Part shown: positions 36,306-44,031 of the stretch, one piece after another
How the letters are laid out: the number at the start of each line of letters is the position of its first letter
Position numbering within the stretch: the stretch's first letter is position 1
NCBI GenBank assembly: GCA_002632265.1
Contig: NQOV01000005.1
Location: forward strand, 212,234-276,233
DNA length: 64,000 nucleotides
Reading direction: 5' to 3'
DNA from: Rhodospirillaceae bacterium MC!
Lineage (GTDB): Bacteria; Pseudomonadota; Alphaproteobacteria; MC1
Translations under genes and position numbers: made by a program
The notes under the pieces: generated by a model
Told to the model about the DNA's origin: nothing
The model's database searches: none
What the model saw: only the letters and a program-made list of their open reading frames with translations

Positions 36306-37205
36306 ATGGCAAGTAAATTTAATGATTTTATTAAAGAAAATGAATTTAGTGAGGATTATTTTGTAAATAATTTAATAAAAATTTGTTATCAAGGTGCTTT
36401 TCTAGTAAAAAAATATTATCAAGAAGATATTGAAATAAAAGAGAAAAAAGATAAATCACCAGTAACTATCGCCGACGAAGAAACCGAAGCTCTAATTATT
36501 ACTAATTTGACTAAATATTTTCCTAAAATATCCACAATTGGCGAAGAAACGATCGCAAATAGCAAAAAAAACTTACCTTTTATTGAGACTTTTTTTTGTA
36601 TTGACCCCATTGACGGTACACGTCAGTTCATAAATAAAAATGGTTTTTTCACGGTTAATATCGGCTTGATCTACAAGCAAAAGCCCATATTTGGCATTGT
36701 GATTGATCCCATGAGTAATATTTGTTGGTTCGGAGGGCCTGGATACGGAGCATTTAAAATGGATTCCCAAGAAAGCAAGCCCTATGCCATTTCCGTCGAT
36801 AATACTAGATCCATACACAATCCCATATTGTTGGTTAGCTCGCTTAATTGGGAAGAAAAGCACACTAAGATATTTACAACTTTAGGCTATCCGCCTAAAA
36901 GTATCAAAGCTATGGGGAGTTCCATTAAAATGGTCATGATAGCCGAAGGCAAAGGCGATATCTATCCACGGATAGCCCCCACATGCGAATGGGATACTGC
37001 CGCCGCTCATGCTATATTATTAGCATCAGGTGGCGATATTTATGATCTTGCAACCCAAGCCCCCATACTGTATGGCAAACATGATCGCCGATATTATAAT
37101 AATTTTTTCATAGCCTGTAAAAGCAACAATATGGAAGACATACGCCCCATTATCAACTATAGCGATGTGGAAATTCAAAACATTTACGAACAAGGGTTCT
37201 TATAA
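36306..37205 (+). CDS. cysQ: 3'(2'),5'-bisphosphate nucleotidase CysQ
   Basis: A 299-aa inositol-monophosphatase-fold enzyme that hydrolyses PAP to AMP. Metal-site motifs are IGEET, IDPIDGTRQF and EWDTAAAHAIL. The ATG at 36306 is preferred over an in-frame ATG at 36273 because homology begins there (MASKFNDF). sua5/tsaC starts 4 bp after the stop, so the two are probably co-transcribed. Confidence 0.88.
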   Translation: MASKFNDFIKENEFSEDYFVNNLIKICYQGAFLVKKYYQEDIEIKEKKDKSPVTIADEETEALIITNLTKYFPKISTIGEETIANSKKNLPFIETFFCIDPIDGTRQFINKNGFFTVNIGLIYKQKPIFGIVIDPMSNICWFGGPGYGAFKMDSQESKPYAISVDNTRSIHNPILLVSSLNWEEKHTKIFTTLGYPPKSIKAMGSSIKMVMIAEGKGDIYPRIAPTCEWDTAAAHAILLASGGDIYDLATQAPILYGKHDRRYYNNFFIACKSNNMEDIRPIINYSDVEIQNIYEQGFL

Positions 37206-37209
37206 TATA

Positions 37210-38184
37210 ATGCTCAAGAAAGATACAAAAATACTAGAATATAATAAAGATAACATCAATCTAATCTGTAAAGAACTAACAAAAGGCGAAGTTATCGCCA
37301 TACCCACAGAAACGGTTTACGGACTTTCGGCGAATGCTTGTGATGAATTGGCAGTCTCTAAGATATATCATGCCAAGGGAAGACCGAGCTTTAATCCGTT
37401 AATTGTTCACTTTCACAGTATGGATCATATTAAAGAATATGTACAAGTAAATGAATGGGCTATCAAGATAATAGAAAATTTATGCCCTGCTCCCATTACT
37501 ATGATCTTAAAAAGAAAAGAGAATACTAAACTATCGCACTTGGTATCCGCTGGCCTTGATACTGTGGGCGTACGCATACCAGATCATCCCATAGCTTTAG
37601 AGATAATAAAACAAACCAATTTACCACTCTCTGCTCCGTCGGCGAATAGTTCGGGATTGGTAAGCCCGACCACAGCCGAACACGTCTTAAAATCCCTAGG
37701 CGGACGCATACCATATATTATGAATGGTGGTAATTCCCATGTGGGAGTAGAATCTACCGTGATTGATTTATCGGCAGATATCCCAACCATTTTACGATAT
37801 GGCTATATCACTCAAAGCACTTTGGAAGATATCTTAGGAACTCCAGTGAACACCGTTAATATTAACGATGACAACTCGCCTAAATCCCCCGGGATGATGA
37901 CAAGTCATTACGCTCCGTCATTGCCTGTGTTTAAAGATGTTTTACATCCTAAGGATAAACAAGCGTATATCGGCTTTGGTATACCTCACGATAATGAGCA
38001 AAATATCTATACTGATAATCTTTCCACATCAGGGGATTTAGTGGAAGCTTGTGCCAATCTCTTCAAGTTTCTTCACAAATACGATGATAGCAATTCCTAT
38101 ACAGCTATCGCCTTTGCCCCCATTCCTAACACTGGCTTAGGTTTAGCCATAAACGATCGCTTAAATCGTGCCACTATAAGATAA
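37210..38184 (+). CDS. L-threonylcarbamoyladenylate synthase (Sua5/YwlC family)
   Basis: A 324-aa enzyme forming threonylcarbamoyl-AMP from Thr, bicarbonate and ATP for the tRNA t6A37 modification. The YrdC core has IPTETVYGLSANA, KIYHAKGRPSFNPLIVH and the SxNxSG-like PSANSSGLVSPTTAEHV; the C-terminal Sua5 domain follows after the linker SPGMMTSHYAPS. Start 37210 is chosen since it clears the cysQ stop; an upstream in-frame ATG would overlap cysQ. It is followed directly by an 11-bp tandem repeat. Confidence 0.92.
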   Translation: MLKKDTKILEYNKDNINLICKELTKGEVIAIPTETVYGLSANACDELAVSKIYHAKGRPSFNPLIVHFHSMDHIKEYVQVNEWAIKIIENLCPAPITMILKRKENTKLSHLVSAGLDTVGVRIPDHPIALEIIKQTNLPLSAPSANSSGLVSPTTAEHVLKSLGGRIPYIMNGGNSHVGVESTVIDLSADIPTILRYGYITQSTLEDILGTPVNTVNINDDNSPKSPGMMTSHYAPSLPVFKDVLHPKDKQAYIGFGIPHDNEQNIYTDNLSTSGDLVEACANLFKFLHKYDDSNSYTAIAFAPIPNTGLGLAINDRLNRATIR

Positions 38185-38196
38185 GAATAGGATAAG

Positions 38197-38306
38197 AATA
38201 GAATACTAATAGAATACTAATAGAATACTAATAGAATACTAATAGAATACTAATAGAATACTAATAGAATACTAATAGAATACTAATAGAATACCAATAG
38301 GATACC
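38197..38306. repeat. 11-bp VNTR abutting a response regulator start
   Basis: Ten tandem units of AATAGAATACT, starting at 38197 with period exactly 11; the last two units diverge to AATAGAATACC and AATAGGATACC. The array fills the space between the sua5 stop (38184) and the ATG at 38313. The final unit supplies the only AGGA, about 11 bp before the ATG. Confidence 0.95.
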
Positions 38307-38312
38307 AATAAA

Positions 38313-38702
38313 ATGATTAACTGTCTAATTCTTGATGATAATAATAACCATAGTCATATACTTTCTGATTTTTTACAATCAGAAAACATTAATACTATGA
38401 TCGCCCACAGGGAAGATCAAGCCATTCATATATTACAAAATACTCCCATTGACATCTTGCTTTTAGATAGAATCATCCAAGGCAAAGACACAATTGAAAG
38501 CATTCCAATTTTCAAACAATTAAAACACGATCTTAAAATCATCGTCCTTTCCGCCATTCCCTATAATAAAAGCACGGTAAAATATGCCCATATCCTAAAA
38601 TACATAAATAAACCCTTTGACTTCAATGAACTACTTTCTGCCATGTATCACAAAGAAACCAAAGCCGTACGCTTAGAAATTAAAGATTATAAACTAACTT
38701 AA
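38313..38702 (+). CDS. Single-domain response regulator
   Basis: A 129-aa CheY-like receiver. D8-D9 (LILDDNN) form the acidic pocket, the phospho-acceptor Asp is in DILLLDRI (about 52), the switch Ser is in IIVLSAI and the conserved Lys in YINKPFDF. No output domain is present and no kinase gene is adjacent. Its translation start is placed right after an 11-bp VNTR, suggesting that repeat number could affect expression. It is more divergent than the CheY at 62600. Confidence 0.85.
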   Translation: MINCLILDDNNNHSHILSDFLQSENINTMIAHREDQAIHILQNTPIDILLLDRIIQGKDTIESIPIFKQLKHDLKIIVLSAIPYNKSTVKYAHILKYINKPFDFNELLSAMYHKETKAVRLEIKDYKLT

Positions 38703-38761
38703 TGACTATAAATTAATATCTTTAAATTTATCATATATATCATAATCTTACACTCCAGCAC

Positions 38762-38791
38762 TTGACAATTTATCAATAAATTTAGTATAAA
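38762..38791 (+). promoter_or_regulatory. Promoter of the 107-aa exported protein gene
   Basis: TTGACA at 38762-38767 and TATAAA at 38786-38791 with an 18-bp spacer, 50 bp before the ATG at 38841. Confidence 0.65.
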
Positions 38792-38840
38792 GAATTATTA
38801 TAACGCTCTACCGTTATAATAATTATGAAAGGAAAACAAC

Positions 38841-39164
38841 ATGATTAAACATATAATTTTTATTCTTACAATTATCTTAGGATTAACATTCTCTCTTAAT
38901 GGCGTATCACAAGCCGAAGAAACTGCCTACACGAATAAGGCCGCCATTCAAGTCTACATCGACAGACCAGACCGTTACGGCGGGAATGTGAATATAATCG
39001 GCATGTGTTCTTATAAATTTAATGGCAACATTCTTTACCTAAAATGCGATACTCCAAAAGGTCCGCAATCTTGGGTTATAAAAGCCTCTAACTTATACAT
39101 TACTCCCTTAAAAGGTAACGTAACATTCAAACTAAGCGACCGCAACAAAAAACTTCAACGCTAA
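38841..39164 (+). CDS. Small exported protein of unknown function
   Basis: A 107-aa protein with a clear signal peptide (hydrophobic residues 5-20, likely cleavage after SQAEE or near QAE). The mature part contains Cys residues in GMCSYKF and YLKCDTPKG that could form a disulfide, and several beta-strand-like stretches. GAAAGGA precedes the ATG, and the gene has its own promoter and terminator. I do not recognise the family; periplasmic location is inferred. Confidence 0.75.
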   Translation: MIKHIIFILTIILGLTFSLNGVSQAEETAYTNKAAIQVYIDRPDRYGGNVNIIGMCSYKFNGNILYLKCDTPKGPQSWVIKASNLYITPLKGNVTFKLSDRNKKLQR

Positions 39165-39182
39165 TCTTTAACGCAAATCAAA

Positions 39183-39212
39183 GAACCCCAGTTTTATTAT
39201 TAACTGGGGTTC
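39183..39212. terminator. Hairpin between convergent genes
   Basis: Stem GAACCCCAGTT / AACTGGGGTTC with an 8-nt AT loop, between the 107-aa gene and pseI. The T-tract is weak on both sides, but the position suggests a bidirectional terminator. Confidence 0.65.
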
Positions 39213-39216
39213 GCTA

Positions 39217-40299
39217 TTATATGGATTTCAATTCATCTTCCAACATATCTTCCAACATAGAAGCTTCCAAAGGAATACCAGAATCAGAAATTAAATCCTT
39301 GCTTGCGGTGGTATTTAGGATCTGATCGTAATATTTTGGGGCCAGGCCGTTGTTAGGACGGACGGATCTTATATGCTCGGTTGTAAAGGGTTCTCCTTTT
39401 TTGATATCTTTCACGAGATACAAAGATCTTCTAAATTTAAGGGATTGCTTTTCGGCCTCGGCGGTTTCTGTGCGGATTTTACCCATGAGAGTATGAGCGA
39501 GTTGGGTTTTTTCGCATAATTCTTGCAATTCTACAGGATTAAGGGAAAAGGCCTCATCAGCTCCTGATTTATCATCAACTTTGAAATGCTTTTCGATAAC
39601 AACAGCTCCCAAAGCCGTAGCAACAAACGGCACTTCCGTACCTAGGGAATGATCGGACAATCCTGCTAAGACTTGAAACTCTTCCGCAAGCCACGGTATG
39701 GTATTTAAATCACTATTTTCCGCAGGGGTAGGATATCCGCTTGTACAATGTAACAAGATGATATCATGATTATTTTCTCTTTTAATGGTCTCAACTGCCA
39801 AGGCGATTTCTTCAGGAGTAGCCATACCTGTGGACATAATTATCGGCTTATGGGTTTGTGCCACTCGGCGAATTAGGGGAATATCCACCATTTCAAAGGA
39901 CGCTATTTTATATACAGGACAGTTAAGATCTTCCAGCAAATCCACAGCAGTAAAATCGAAAGGCGAAGAAAATAAGGTTATGCCCAGATCTTGAGCATAG
40001 GCAAAAAGATCCTTATGCCATTCCCATGGCGTGAAAGCTTTGGCATATAGATTATACAGATTTTCGCCATCCCATAATCCGCCTTTGATTTTAAATTCGT
40101 CTCTATGGCTATTTAGGGTAATTGTATCGGCTTTATAGGTTTGGATCTTAACCGCATTAGCTCCGCACTCTTTCGCTTTTCTTATGATCTCGAAAGCTTT
40201 TTCCTTACTGCCATTGTGATTAGCTGACATTTCTGCAATAATCCAAGGTTTTGAATCTTTGGTTATTCTGTATCCATTTATATCTATTGATTTATTCAT
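39217..40299 (-). CDS. pseI: Pseudaminic acid synthase (NeuB family)
   Basis: A 360-aa synthase that condenses a 6-deoxy-hexose with PEP. WIIAEMSANHNGS and AVKIQTYKADTITL are NeuB-family motifs; GLWDGENLYNLYAKAFTPWEWH is characteristic of the PseI branch as opposed to sialic acid synthases. A C-terminal SAF (antifreeze-like) domain covers about residues 290-350. PseI makes pseudaminic acid for flagellin or surface glycans. It stands alone; the other pse genes are not in the window. Confidence 0.88.
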   Translation of the reverse strand: MNKSIDINGYRITKDSKPWIIAEMSANHNGSKEKAFEIIRKAKECGANAVKIQTYKADTITLNSHRDEFKIKGGLWDGENLYNLYAKAFTPWEWHKDLFAYAQDLGITLFSSPFDFTAVDLLEDLNCPVYKIASFEMVDIPLIRRVAQTHKPIIMSTGMATPEEIALAVETIKRENNHDIILLHCTSGYPTPAENSDLNTIPWLAEEFQVLAGLSDHSLGTEVPFVATALGAVVIEKHFKVDDKSGADEAFSLNPVELQELCEKTQLAHTLMGKIRTETAEAEKQSLKFRRSLYLVKDIKKGEPFTTEHIRSVRPNNGLAPKYYDQILNTTASKDLISDSGIPLEASMLEDMLEDELKSI

Positions 40300-40545
40300 A
40301 ATAAATAAACTCCACTTTTAAGATTATTATCACATTTGATTTTATGCTTTTATAAAAAAATGTTGACTAACGTTGAAATTAAGTATATCATACACTACAT
40401 TCAATTGTAAATGACAATTGTAAATGTATTGAGATACATATTACAAATTAACAAACACTATAGATATTATATAGTATCATTTACACTCATTTCACATTCA
40501 CATTGTGATTTATTATTATAAAATATTAAAACAAGGAATTATTTA

Positions 40546-41199
40546 ATGTTTAAAAAAATTATGTTAGTTATAACAAGTATTACGGTTGCATTTTTTTTGA
40601 CAATCAATATATCTACAGCAAAAGAACAAACTCCGCAAGAGTTTGTAGATACTATGTTTAATACGTCTATCGATATTTACAAATTAAATAAAACCTCTCC
40701 GAAAAAAGGCATGCAGGCTTCTTTAGATTATATTTCGGAACACTTCGCCATTGTTTCATCGGCAAAATTCGTATTAGGTAGATCTGTACGCAAATTCAAC
40801 AAGACACAATATGAAGAGTTCAAAACAGATCTTATAGCTATGCTTTCATACGCTTTACGAGAACGAATCGGTGGAATGCCCACTAAAAAATTCACAGTAA
40901 CAGGCGTTATCACTCGTGGTCATAGTTTATTTGTCTCATCTAAATTATTTCTAAATGACGGACGTATCTTGCATGGGGATTGGCGTATTAGAAAAAGTTC
41001 GAAAACTAACAAATTCCTATTACAAGATATTATCATTGAAGGGGTTAGTATTATCAAATCATACAAAGATTCTACCGCTAAACAGCTAAAAGACGCCAAC
41101 TATGACATTCCAGCATTCTTAAAACAAAAGGATGCAGAAGTAGCCATGCTACAAAGTGGTAAGATCCCGAAAAACATGGCTTTCATTAAGCATAAATAA
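40546..41199 (+). CDS. mlaC: MlaC/Ttg2D-family periplasmic phospholipid-binding protein
   Basis: A 217-aa protein with a signal peptide (hydrophobic residues 5-22, ending ISTAKE). The family signature is visible as VSSKLFLNDGRILHGDWRIRKSS and LLQDIIIEGVSIIKSYKD, with TPQEFVDTMFN near the start of the mature part. MlaC shuttles phospholipids between the outer-membrane MlaA and the inner-membrane MlaFEDB. None of those genes adjoins it here. Confidence 0.85.
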   Translation: MFKKIMLVITSITVAFFLTINISTAKEQTPQEFVDTMFNTSIDIYKLNKTSPKKGMQASLDYISEHFAIVSSAKFVLGRSVRKFNKTQYEEFKTDLIAMLSYALRERIGGMPTKKFTVTGVITRGHSLFVSSKLFLNDGRILHGDWRIRKSSKTNKFLLQDIIIEGVSIIKSYKDSTAKQLKDANYDIPAFLKQKDAEVAMLQSGKIPKNMAFIKHK

Positions 41200-41263
41200 G
41201 ATCTTAAAGTAGATTCTCTTGAGATTCATATGCCCTTACACCATATATTAATTCATTCAATAC

Positions 41264-41292
41264 TTGACATAAATTAATATATGGTTTATTAT
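41264..41292 (+). promoter_or_regulatory. Promoter of the PHP phosphoesterase gene
   Basis: TTGACA at 41264-41269 and TATTAT at 41287-41292 with a 17-bp spacer, 41 bp before the ATG. Confidence 0.65.
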
Positions 41293-41333
41293 GTAAAAAC
41301 TCAAATGAATAGCGATAGTAAAGGATGTAATAA

Positions 41334-42167
41334 ATGAAAAATAATAAGATCTTGTTTGATAATCATATGCACAGTCATTTCTCATGCGATAGCGAAGAGG
41401 ATGTCGAGAAATATATCAAATTAGCCATGGAACGTGGTTACAAAGAAATAACCATTACAGATCATAACGAATTATTCATCGAGCCAGGGGGTGAAGAAGA
41501 GAAAATTGGTATATATTATCCTGTAAAATATGAAACTCAAATGAATGAAATCCGAGTACTAAATAAGAAGTACGAGGGAATCACTATCCGTCATGGTATG
41601 GAATTGGGTTTGAATGTTAACCGTCAAGATTATTTCGAGATCCTTGATAAAATGGATAATTTAGATTTCATTATCGGTTCAATTCATAATCCTTGGGAAA
41701 TCCCCTTTGCTAAATTACATGAAGAACTAACTCCGCTAGAATTCCAAGAGAAATACTATACAATCATGTTACAAGCCATTAAAGAGCTTACATCGGCCTT
41801 TGATGTGATTGGGCATATTGATTTCCCTATCCGCTATGGTCCTGACGAATTCAGACACTTACATTTCCCCCAACTAAAAGACACCATAGCCGAAATTTTC
41901 ACATTCCTTATTGAGAACAATAAAGGTATAGAAATTAATCGTGCCTTACTGGATATGGGTCTAGATTATCCTCACCCTATCCCCGATGTTTTCAAACTCT
42001 ATAAAGATCTTGGCGGAGAAATTATAACCTATGGTAGTGATAGCCACAGCATAAAAGAATTCTCGCTGGATTTCCATAAACAAGTACAAGATTACGCTAT
42101 TGCCAACGGTTTTAAAACAATCTGCACCTTTGCCAAAAGAAAACCAATCTTTCACAATATCGCTTAG
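41334..42167 (+). CDS. PHP-family phosphoesterase, histidinol-phosphatase-like
   Basis: A 277-aa PHP-domain enzyme. The metal ligands of the family are in place: DNHMHSHFS (HxH near residues 10-14), TDHNEL, RHGMELGLN, GSIHNPWE, GHIDF and GSDSH. It resembles HisK-type histidinol phosphatases but no other his gene is nearby, so the physiological substrate is uncertain. A paralogue with the same motif order lies at 55552-56403 on the other strand. Confidence 0.82.
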   Translation: MKNNKILFDNHMHSHFSCDSEEDVEKYIKLAMERGYKEITITDHNELFIEPGGEEEKIGIYYPVKYETQMNEIRVLNKKYEGITIRHGMELGLNVNRQDYFEILDKMDNLDFIIGSIHNPWEIPFAKLHEELTPLEFQEKYYTIMLQAIKELTSAFDVIGHIDFPIRYGPDEFRHLHFPQLKDTIAEIFTFLIENNKGIEINRALLDMGLDYPHPIPDVFKLYKDLGGEIITYGSDSHSIKEFSLDFHKQVQDYAIANGFKTICTFAKRKPIFHNIA

Positions 42168-42231
42168 AGATAAATAAAAATAATATATATCAACATGATA
42201 ACAAGATAATGCAAAAATTAAAAAAAAATAT

Positions 42232-42260
42232 TTGACATTGTAAAAAAAATAATATATATT
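42232..42260 (+). promoter_or_regulatory. Promoter of tRNA-Thr
   Basis: TTGACA at 42232-42237 and TATATT at 42255-42260 with a 17-bp spacer, 54 bp before the tRNA. Confidence 0.65.
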
Positions 42261-42313
42261 ATAAACATCAAAAGCCTAAATAACTTTATAGTTAAGGCTT
42301 GAGATAGAAAAAA

Positions 42314-42389
42314 GCCGGCGTAGCTCAGTTGGTAGAGCAACTGATTTGTAATCAGTAGGTCCGCGGTTCGAGTCCGTGTGCCGGCACCA
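42314..42389 (+). tRNA. tRNA-Thr (TGT)
   Basis: A 76-nt cloverleaf: acceptor GCCGGCG with TGCCGGC, D-arm GTAGCTCAGTTGGTAGAGC, anticodon stem ACTGA/TCAGT with loop TTTGTAA and anticodon TGT (42347-42349), T-loop GGTTCGAGTCC, and an encoded CCA at 42387-42389. Confidence 0.97.
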
Positions 42390-42393
42390 TTTT

Positions 42394-42437
42394 AAAAGTG
42401 GTTTAAATTATTGTTTGAAATAATTTAAACCACTTTT
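42394..42437 (+). terminator. Terminator after tRNA-Thr
   Basis: A long AT-rich stem AAAGTGGTTTAAATTATT / AATAATTTAAACCACTTT followed by a T-run. It lies between the tRNA and the KAP gene, whose own promoter is not evident. Confidence 0.85.
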
Positions 42438-42464
42438 TTTATATTTTTAAGCAGGATCAACCCC

Positions 42465-43940
42465 ATGGCAGAAGAAAACAAAAAAAAAGATAGCATAGAA
42501 GACAAACTCGATAGAATTCCCATAATCGAAAAGCTAACAACTGGCTTGATCACAGGCGACTATAAAGACGGCTTTGTCATCGGTATCGATTCCGCTTGGG
42601 GCAAAGGCAAAACCACCTTTTTAAAACTCTGGGAACAACACCTAAACGATCAGGCAGAAGAATATAACATAAAATATTTTAACGCATGGGAAAACGACAA
42701 CAGCGATAATCCCCTATTATCATTAATGTTACACTTAAAAGATATTTTTCAGGAACACGACGAAGAATATGCCATTAATATGTTTTCTAAAATTGCAATT
42801 AAAGGATTAAAACGCATTCCTTATCTTAAAGATATCGCTAGCTTTATCGATGACGTAAGCAACATTATAGATGAAAACATTATCAGCATTTTTGACGAAG
42901 AAGAAGAACGTATTGAACTAACTGGCAAATTTAAAGACGCCTTAGAAGAATTATCATCAAAGAAAAAATTAATCTTCTTCATAGATGAATTAGATCGATG
43001 TCGCCCCACTTACGCCATTGAGTTACTAGAAAGCATTAAGCACCTATTTAATGTAAAAAATTGTATCTTCATAATCGCATGGGATAAATCCCAACTATCT
43101 CACTCCATAAAAACCATATACGGCAACGAAATGGACTCCACAGGCTACCTACGAAGATTCATAGACATCGATTACAAACTTCCCGAACCATCACGAATCA
43201 AATACGCACAAACCATTATCCCCAAAGATGAAACTAAATACTATAGCTATTTTTACGACATTTTACCAACTGTAATTGAAGTACACGAACTCTCATTAAG
43301 AGACATTGACAAATTAGCAATGTACTTGAATATCAATTTAAACATGACTAACCTAAAAGATGATTTACTAGAAGTTGAAAAAGTTTTTTATTCTATTTTA
43401 AAAGCTTTATTTTTAGTAATAAGATTTAGCGATAATGATTTATATTCTAGAATGATTAATAATGATTTTACAGAAGATGATATACAAAAAAACTTTAAAA
43501 TACCTAAAATACAAAATTATGACACTAATTTTAGTTTAAAAGATAACACATTCTGGTTTTTTTGTAATGACGATAGTTTACACTACATATACAATGATAT
43601 ATATGATGATATGCAAAATATAGATCAGTATAGAAATAATGAGCATATCATACAAGAGCAAATATTACGACAACATATAAATACAAAAGCTCATAAGCAT
43701 GAAGCAAAAAATTTACATTATATGCTATCTATTATTCTAGATTGTTTGCAAAAAAATACTCAAAAAACTTGTAGTATATTTGAGTATAACACCACTACAC
43801 CACTATATGACGGTTTTGGTAATTATACTCATAAATTCAAACAACTTCCAAAAGAATTAAACCTAGCCGAAATCCTAAGCGACACCAACGACATATTCAG
43901 CAAAATAGACTTTTGGGATGATGTGCAAGATGTACAATAG
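42465..43940 (+). CDS. KAP-family P-loop NTPase
   Basis: A 491-aa NTPase. Walker A is in DSAWGKGKTTFL (residues 42-53) and Walker B in LIFFIDELDRCRP (169-181), both in the form typical of KAP ATPases; NAWEND and FIIAWDKSQL are also family features. No membrane helices are inserted between the motifs, unlike many KAP proteins, so it is probably soluble. The C-terminal half (after about residue 300) is more AT-rich than the first. Its position just 3' of tRNA-Thr is a common insertion site for accessory genes, and KAP proteins are frequent in phage-defence contexts. An AGGA lies before the ATG. Confidence 0.85.
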   Translation: MAEENKKKDSIEDKLDRIPIIEKLTTGLITGDYKDGFVIGIDSAWGKGKTTFLKLWEQHLNDQAEEYNIKYFNAWENDNSDNPLLSLMLHLKDIFQEHDEEYAINMFSKIAIKGLKRIPYLKDIASFIDDVSNIIDENIISIFDEEEERIELTGKFKDALEELSSKKKLIFFIDELDRCRPTYAIELLESIKHLFNVKNCIFIIAWDKSQLSHSIKTIYGNEMDSTGYLRRFIDIDYKLPEPSRIKYAQTIIPKDETKYYSYFYDILPTVIEVHELSLRDIDKLAMYLNINLNMTNLKDDLLEVEKVFYSILKALFLVIRFSDNDLYSRMINNDFTEDDIQKNFKIPKIQNYDTNFSLKDNTFWFFCNDDSLHYIYNDIYDDMQNIDQYRNNEHIIQEQILRQHINTKAHKHEAKNLHYMLSIILDCLQKNTQKTCSIFEYNTTTPLYDGFGNYTHKFKQLPKELNLAEILSDTNDIFSKIDFWDDVQDVQ

Positions 43941-43956
43941 CCACCCCATTATACAA

Positions 43957-43978
43957 AATTTTACCGTACGGTAAAATT
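43957..43978. promoter_or_regulatory. Perfect ACCGTACGGT palindrome, copy 1
   Basis: A 22-bp perfect palindrome centred on GTAC (core TTACCGTACGGTAA, 43961-43974), with no loop. It looks like a dimeric regulator operator (TetR-type operators often have this form), but it lies between the 3' ends of convergent genes. Confidence 0.6.
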
Positions 43979-44010
43979 CATCAATAATATAGCTAATTTT
44001 ACTCCAAATA

Positions 44011-44024
44011 TTACCGTACGGTAA
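44011..44024. promoter_or_regulatory. Perfect ACCGTACGGT palindrome, copy 2
   Basis: The same 14-bp core TTACCGTACGGTAA as at 43961, exactly 50 bp away, ending 7 bp before the uvrC stop codon. Sequence between the two copies is unrelated. Confidence 0.6.
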
Positions 44025-44031
44025 AAATTAA

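Noticed and set aside
42314-44031. Integrative element bounded by tRNA-Thr
   Set aside because: No integrase gene and no second copy of the tRNA 3' end were found in the window, so only a possible insertion site is noted.
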